Shown here piece by piece: positions 58,277-64,000 of a DNA stretch of 64,000 nt (its first letter is position 1; the number at the start of each line of letters is the position of its first letter). Below the pieces are notes generated by a model, which was not told the origin of the DNA, searched no databases, and worked only from the letters and a program-made list of their open reading frames with translations. The DNA lies in contig JAJSPD010000091.1 in assembly GCA_021307315.1 (NCBI GenBank), forward strand, positions 102,448 to 166,447. Reading direction: 5' to 3'. The position numbers were made by a program, and so were the translations under genes. This stretch comes from Bisporella sp. PMI_857 (lineage: Eukaryota; Ascomycota; Leotiomycetes; Helotiales; Helotiaceae).

Positions 58277-58979
58277 CCCATTGAACTTGTGAAGCACGAC
58301 TCTATGTTCTTTACAAATTTTTGATCGCCATCTTTGTGCTTCCTATTCTATCAACCCGATATTCGTTCGTTACATACGGGGTCCTCAAGATGCAGTGTTT
58401 CTCAGGGATGGGCCAAAGGTACAACCACGCTTCTTTTTCGAGCTCTGCAGCATCTGCTCTGTCATTACCTCTTAGCTTCTAGGTTATGTTTTGGTTTGGT
58501 TTACAGGAAGGTGTCACGATACTAAGTGTTGAAAACAAATGCAAGTCCGATTGTTTTATGGTTGGGAGCTTTTTACTATGTTTGCATTCTTTCCTTTTGC
58601 CCTTAATTTTGTATTTTCGCTAGGTCAAACAATAAAACTCACGCTCGTTAAAAAACCCCGTCTGCGTCAATTATAGAATCGTGATGCAAACTATCCAAGC
58701 TGGATGTAGACTTATCATTGGACAATAAGGGATGTGTGGACCCCACCGAGTGTGAGAGAACCCGCCGTGAATTGAGGTTTGTAATGCAAGGAACCTTCAC
58801 TTAGGATTTAGATGTGATGAGTGCGTGTAAGTGTGATCTACTATTTGCGCCCCATTCTGACACTAATACAATTAACATTATTTTCAAACCAACTAAGTCT
58901 TGAAGTACCACAGCACGTCTTTGTGTGACTAATATAGGCGTCATATTCTATTTTCAACATATCGCAGAAGGTGGGATGA
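58277..58979. other. Intergenic between convergent genes
   Basis: Spacer between the 3' ends of the C2H2 gene and the transporter gene. No feature is recognised. Confidence 0.5.
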
Positions 58980-60752
58980 TCACGACTCTTCCTGTCCCCT
59001 TCCCTGCTCCGCTTCCGGCTGACTCTGCTGGTCACTCAATCTCGGATTCCTCAAGCAGAACGCAAACGCAATAATCGGAACGCACAAACAGATTCCGGTA
59101 ATAGTCAGCAGCCGCTGTACACTCTGGTAACTCCTGATGATCTGCGTTCTAACCTCCGTTCCTACAGGATACAAAGGCACCGCCGCAAATGGTTTACCAT
59201 AGACTTCCGCCGCCAGTGTTGCGTTTCCAAGATTGGAATTGAGGTGCGAGTAGAGTGACTGTGTCCAGATGGCGCCAGAAACGCAGTTTCCGAGCGCGGA
59301 GCCAATGTTGTAGGACGCGAGGTAAATTCCGGTTACGACGGCGACGTGCTCGTGTTTTGTTGCTGCCTGTACCGCGGCTTGCGTTGGGTACGGGAACAGG
59401 CCGCCTGCGATACCCAACAGTATCTGAGCGCCGATGACGCCGCTTTTTGCTGAACTCCCACTTCCGCCACGGTAATGGATGAGCAGACCGAAAGCAACGA
59501 GGAAGAGAGCAGTGCCGGTCAAGATGATGGGTTTGAGACGGCGGATCTTGTAGATGACTAAGGAGATTGCAACGCCAGTGAGGACGGAGCAGAAGCTATA
59601 GAGCGAGGAGACTCGCGTAGCGGAGCTAATGCTGAAATCGAAAGCAACCACAAGCACGGTGTAGAGATAGTCGCCTTGTAGATACCAGGCGAAATTTAGC
59701 ATCATTGCTATTCCCAATCCTCCCCAGACGCTACGGTCTTTGAGGAGGTGGAAGGGAATGAGCGGGTGCTTAGTGTTACCTTTCATCTCCCAGAGCACAA
59801 AGACTGGGATACAGAGGATACCGATGATGAGAGGCGCAAGGATATGTGCAGTGTGCCATTTAGACGCTGTTCCGCCAGCGAGAGTCAGAGGGACGAGGAT
59901 CAATGCGAAGACGGCGATGAGGAGGATTATGCCAGGGATGTCGAGCAGCCAGAAAAGCTCTGTTAAGAGCTTTTTTCCGCCGAAAGACTCCAAGGTTGTG
60001 GGGTACGCGTCTAGTGTACCGCTTTTTCTCGCGCGACGGCCAGTAAGGTAGAGTGTGAGCATCAATGGGAGCGCGCAGATTGGGTAGATGATGCACCACA
60101 TCCCGATTCCCCATCTCCAGTTCGTAGCCTTCAGGACCGCTTCGGTAATATTTCCGCTTACCCAGGTGTTAATGATGAAGGGGGTGGCTGGGATATAGGA
60201 GAAGAAAACACGGCTGCGCATGGAGGTCACGTCTGCAATGATAACTTCGACCAGGAGGATGACGCAGGTATATCCAATCTGGTAGAGAACAGCGCCTGCG
60301 CAAAATGATTTGACCCCATCTGCAGAAGCTTCAATAATCGTCCCGAGGGTGTAAAAAAAGACTGATACTGCGACAAGCTCTAGACGGCCGAAGACATCAG
60401 CAATCTTGGCTGCGGTTGGCTGGGCAGCAGCAGCAATAACGCTCCGGAGGACATTGATAGTTGCGAGAAGAGAATGAAGAGCATAGTCATTCGTTGCCGT
60501 TGCCTGATATGTGTATCTGACTGTTCCATCAAGACCATATGCGTATGCGATGAGGAATGTTCCAAAGAAGAGGAATATTCGATCCTTTAATGTAAATTGT
60601 TTCGAGATCGCTTCGATGCGAGCGACCCCGGGCGACATTTGGCTCAGGGCAATATTTTCAGAGCCATTGCCTGATTTAAATTGATGAGGGTCAAGTTTCG
60701 AGTCTTCCGTGGCTATATTGTCCCGTTGGACAGTTCCTGTCGTTGTTTCCAT
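58980..60752 (-). CDS. MFS siderophore-iron transporter (SIT family)
   Basis: Single exon. The ATG at 60752 (METTTGTVQ) gives 590 residues; one at 60791 adds 13. About 14 hydrophobic segments are visible, as in the DHA/SIT subfamily. Motifs of fungal MirB/Sit1-like transporters are present: [16 protein letters not shown] at helix 1, [61 protein letters not shown] and [37 protein letters not shown]. The last stretch contains the long extracellular loop with conserved Tyr and His. It imports ferric siderophores at the plasma membrane by proton symport; the particular siderophore cannot be told. Upstream GATA elements suggest iron repression. Confidence 0.92.
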   Translation of the reverse strand: METTTGTVQRDNIATEDSKLDPHQFKSGNGSENIALSQMSPGVARIEAISKQFTLKDRIFLFFGTFLIAYAYGLDGTVRYTYQATATNDYALHSLLATINVLRSVIAAAAQPTAAKIADVFGRLELVAVSVFFYTLGTIIEASADGVKSFCAGAVLYQIGYTCVILLVEVIIADVTSMRSRVFFSYIPATPFIINTWVSGNITEAVLKATNWRWGIGMWCIIYPICALPLMLTLYLTGRRARKSGTLDAYPTTLESFGGKKLLTELFWLLDIPGIILLIAVFALILVPLTLAGGTASKWHTAHILAPLIIGILCIPVFVLWEMKGNTKHPLIPFHLLKDRSVWGGLGIAMMLNFAWYLQGDYLYTVLVVAFDFSISSATRVSSLYSFCSVLTGVAISLVIYKIRRLKPIILTGTALFLVAFGLLIHYRGGSGSSAKSGVIGAQILLGIAGGLFPYPTQAAVQAATKHEHVAVVTGIYLASYNIGSALGNCVSGAIWTQSLYSHLNSNLGNATLAAEVYGKPFAAVPLYPVGTEVRTQIIRSYQSVQRLLTITGICLCVPIIAFAFCLRNPRLSDQQSQPEAEQGRGQEES

Positions 60753-62150
60753 GTCTGCGAGGTTGTGAAGTAAGAGCTTCGACAGCAGCAAGGGTGGAAA
60801 AAAGAAAGAGGAACACCAAAATTTATCAGTCTTTGCGTCAGGTTATGGATCTGTTGAAAAACTCTAGAATGTACGTAGATGAACTTAAAATTGGTCCCAT
60901 CGGTGTGCCCCTCGGTGTCACCGTTTTCGACTGGGATCAATCATAAGCTTACCTAATGTCGCCGGTCTCGCACCAATTGTATTAATTGCGAGGCAGTGTA
61001 AGAACCCTATATCCTCCCGAATTCAAAGACGTTCGGTCCTCTCGGAGCTTGTCATTTGAAAAATAATGGAGATGGGTCCGGTCATATGGCCCAATCAAGC
61101 CTAAAACAATAAGAAGTGGAGAAGTGCGGGACGATCCCTCATCTTATCTGAGGGAAATTTTCATCTTATCAGATCATCTGGCGCTTTACAGTAAAACTAG
61201 TGGAAGAAAACATAGCGCTTCATCCCTCGAAGTGTTACCACGTGCCTTGTCTGGTAAAGATGGAGGTTATAAAATTATTACATTCATTTGGTCCATCACG
61301 TAATATCGCGCTTTTTGGACGCTTTTATACCGAATGTCATCAGAACTTTTACCACGAGATTGTTGTTCAAAATCGCACTTTAGAACCTTCACAGGTAAAT
61401 TCAGGTGAATAGATTCTCAACTCATTAAGAAATAAAAACACGATGTATTATGCAAGCTGGGGAGCTTGTTCAGACCTACATAGGCTCTTAAATGCTCGTA
61501 ATCAGCCAGGAAGTTCCAGCACCGTTTTCCATATGGCCATTAGTCAAACTGGGGCGTTTTGAATGATATTCACTCATGGAAATAGCTTTGATTTCAGATA
61601 GAATAACTAGGTACATCAAACAGCATATCAAATTCTCATGCTTTAGAATCCCGGCCTACTGCGTCTACAACTTTCAACTAGGAACCAATACGCCAAACTC
61701 ATGATATTGATGATTATATCGTTAGAGGAAGACAATAGGCCGATGATAAACCGCATATTGCACAATAAGAATCTGCTACTCCATTGTACCTTATCAGAAA
61801 TGGACAATAATTTAATGTGTTAGCTGTCAACAGACTCTTTCAAAACAATTGAGCCTTGAGTTTACTACAGAAGTTATGCAAAACATCTCAAAGGAGCTTA
61901 TAGAGCTCCTGTGGTGAATACACCTGAATTCTTTTTACACCCCTGTGCGGCTGGCGCGACAATTTTAGCCTCTTTTGTGATATATAGATTGTTTTTACCG
62001 CTCTTCTGCTCACCATCTTCAACCTACTTCTCACAAAACATTAACAACCCACAGCACACAACGTCTTGCGGCCCTGAAGTTGTTACGATTATACTCCGTT
62101 AAACCATCACACTTTCAGACATTCAAAGATAATAACCTGCCGATATCAAT
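60753..62150. other. Intergenic, carries iron-type GATA sites
   Basis: This 1.4-kb spacer holds the transporter promoter on its left and the 2EXR promoter on its right. Apart from the GATA sites listed separately, no gene is seen. Confidence 0.5.
61143..61174 (-). promoter_or_regulatory. Paired GATA elements, one matching the SreA/SRE consensus
   Basis: On the transporter strand, ATCTGATAA at 61174-61166 matches the fungal iron-repressor motif ATCWGATAA exactly. CTCAGATAA at 61151-61143 matches it at eight of nine positions. They lie about 390-420 bp upstream of the siderophore-transporter start, a typical distance. GATA-type SreA/SREP/URBS1 repressors bind this sequence under iron-replete conditions. 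The regulatory role is inferred. Confidence 0.6.
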
Positions 62151-63171
62151 ATGGCATCTACCTTGTCTACCTCAGCCTCACCATCACTCAATGGCATTGT
62201 CGTCGCACTTGGACCCACCGCTACAGCTGCACTCAAGACTAAAGCTCAAGCTCAGGACTCAGGAGCACTCATTCTTGCGAAATCGATGGAGCTAGATGCT
62301 GTTTTTGAACCTCTCGTTGAGTTCCACTACTTTCAAAAGCTGCCAACTGAGATGCGGCTTAAAATCTGGAAATATGCATTGCCCACTCGTATGGATGAGA
62401 AGGGTCGTCGAATTGTCGCTATCAACTTACTGTGGGTCCGCCGAGGACAAACCTCCAAGGCAGTCTTCAAAATAGGCCGTCTCTCGAACTCTGGTGTCCG
62501 TAGGTTACACGTCTCTCCTTTATTTCCAATGCTAATATTGTCTTCCATCAGAAAATGTAGGAACCTCCGCAGAAGTTTATGACATTGGAATGACAAGAGC
62601 ACTCCGTGAGAGTCGTGAGGTTTATCTTAAGGAATTCCCGCTCACATTGCCACTGAACCTCTGGGGCGCTGGTAACGGCCGCAAGCTCTCAACCCTTTAT
62701 TTCAACGACCAGACGACTATATATATCTCTAACTACCAAAAACTAGCTCACAAGGTTGAAATGAGATCATCCATCTTTCCCTGCACAGACTCAACCCACA
62801 TCCCCTTCCCCCAATGGACCCTTTGTATCAAAAATCTTGCAATCAATTTGTCCTTGCAGGGACTTCATACTAGATATTGGGTACAGGGCTGCGATCAGAA
62901 TCTTGCAAGCCAGGAGGTTCAGAGTGCTTTTATTGCACATTTCTTCAAGAATGTCGAGACTTTGAACATTATCAACGAAGACATTCCGCTTGATAGGAGG
63001 TTCACGAATGGAATAGGTAGATTCAAGACGCGTATGAAGGAGACACAGCCTATGGCCGAGGGTGAACAATTCAAGGATGTCAAGAAGATAAAGTTCGAGA
63101 CGGTCAATTTGCTGGAGGCAATAACTGTGTATCGACCTATGCGTTCTGCCAGAGGCAAGTTTAGAGGATAA
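62151..63171 (+). CDS. 2EXR-domain protein, copy 1
   Basis: Two exons (62151-62499 and 62552-63171) with a 52-nt intron give 322 residues. The 2EXR motif (PF20150) begins near residue 59: FHYFQKLPTEMRLKIWKYALPTR, then KGRRIVAIN. The second exon starts QNVGTSAEVYD and continues ALRESREVYLKEFPLTLPL, with Trp/Tyr-rich segments (LYFNDQTTIYI, FKNVETLNII) typical of these proteins. 2EXR proteins are numerous in Helotiales and related fungi and resemble F-box-like helical modules, but no biochemical role is established. A second copy begins 470 bp downstream on the same strand. Confidence 0.82.
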
Positions 63172-63640
63172 GCATATGCAGGTTGCCTAAAGGTGGTTGG
63201 AGTGACTTTGCAGTATAGGCATGGCACAAATACTCCTTGGGGCTTTGCTTTGAGCCATAATTGAGAAACAACCAATATGACATAGGCTTTTCCCTTGTAA
63301 AAAGGAAAATTCCTCAACTTTTGATATAATGCTACGTGAATAAACAGCATTTCCTTCCATCTGGAACGCTGTAGCTCTTTCTTTAGTAGCCCTTGGTGAT
63401 CTTACATACGTTAGATTCGTGAGTGTCCAGCTTAAATTTCTAGCCTGATTCATAAGCTTACTTTGATGCACGCAGCCGATATTCACTACTCTCAAATATT
63501 GCATTCTACACCTGCCAGGCTCACAGAAGACCTCTAACAGGGAACCTCCAGTCTTTATCACCTCTTCCCTATCAACATCTCTAGACTGCATACCCGTTAT
63601 TGCAAAATCTTCTAAGGTGGCTCGCAAGACTTCTTCCTCT
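63172..63640. other. Intergenic between tandem 2EXR genes
   Basis: Spacer with no coding signal. It probably contains the promoter of the second 2EXR gene. Confidence 0.5.
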
Positions 63641-64000
63641 ATGGCTACCTATAATTCTCGAGTTCGGTACTGTGCTCCAGTCGCCAAGATGTATTCTTCA
63701 CCATTAAAGACTTCGAACCAAGCAACTGTCATCGTCTCAGGTGCCTCAGCCTTGGCTGAGCCACTGGACAGTTTCACCCGCTTCCCAGACCTACCCGCCG
63801 AGATGCGCCTTAAGATCTGGGGTTACGCTTTACCTACATGTGTGGATAAGAATGGTCGTCGGATTGTTTCTGTGAAGATAGAGTTTCTTCGGAGGCCAGG
63901 TAAGAAGTATCGTGTGGCTTTGCGAATGGATACTGGCGATCATAGACTCAGCCCAATGCAAGGGAAAGGTAATAGATTTCATTTCCCTTCATAACCTCAC
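63641..64000 (+). CDS. 2EXR-domain protein, copy 2 (partial at window edge)
   Basis: The ATG at 63641 (MATYNSRV) opens an exon with FTRFPDLPAEMRLKIWGYALPTC and KNGRRIVSVKIEFLRR, the same 2EXR motif order as the preceding gene. A donor (GTAATA) near 63969 ends the first exon at the same relative place as in copy 1. The rest lies outside the window. A GTG 24 nt upstream is not a likely start. The two copies look like a tandem duplication with diverged N-termini. Confidence 0.75.

Overview
This window is nuclear DNA from a filamentous ascomycete (Pezizomycotina). Nearly every gene is built from exons that join in frame across short GT-AG introns, mostly 45-90 nt and often with CTAAC/CTAAT-like branch sites. 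The gene set is typical of that group: Zn2Cys6 and C2H2 regulators, an MFS siderophore transporter, a quinate-type permease, 2EXR proteins, a DUF6593/tubby-like protein and a Kex2-processed repeat precursor. The mix suggests Leotiomycetes/Helotiales, but that placement is inference.

Layout. 0-4 kb: a secreted multi-repeat Kex2 substrate that looks like a RiPP precursor (116-532), tRNA-Arg(ACG) and an Old-Yellow-Enzyme ene-reductase. 5.8-12 kb: a WW-domain orphan, a Zn2Cys6 regulator, an ALKBH1-type dioxygenase and a DUF6593-like protein. 12-15 kb: a decayed segment with F-box and protein-kinase relics, a G-quadruplex tract and AT-rich DNA. 15-21.5 kb: a C2H2/Fungal_trans regulator, a crotonase-fold enzyme with substituted catalytic positions, a broken acyl-CoA synthetase and an HNH-like fragment. 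21.9-33.7 kb: conserved housekeeping genes (ATX1 copper chaperone, RQC1/TCF25, mitochondrial PP2C, MLH3, a disordered conserved protein). 34.8-39.2 kb: a GPI-type Ser/Thr-rich surface protein, AT-rich DNA and a T5orf172/MUG113-like protein. 40-44 kb: a solo LTR, a secreted proline-rich orphan and an ankyrin protein; a 31-bp palindrome or its half-site sits in the long introns of both genes and just downstream of the first. 45-50.6 kb: a quinate-permease-like sugar porter, tRNA-Trp(CCA) and an SCP2-type thiolase. 52.9-61 kb: a seven-exon Zn2Cys6 regulator of the PrtT/Leu3 type, a C2H2 protein and a siderophore transporter with an exact ATCTGATAA element upstream. 62-64 kb: two tandem 2EXR genes, the second cut by the window edge.

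Most genes are independent transcription units. Two places look like edges or remains of clusters. The first is the repeat precursor at the left edge, whose modifying enzymes, if any, would lie outside the window. The second is the regulator / crotonase / dead acyl-CoA synthetase group at 15-20.6 kb, which suggests a decayed CoA-ester pathway. Exon joins were worked out by eye from splice signals and reading phase; no database search was run.
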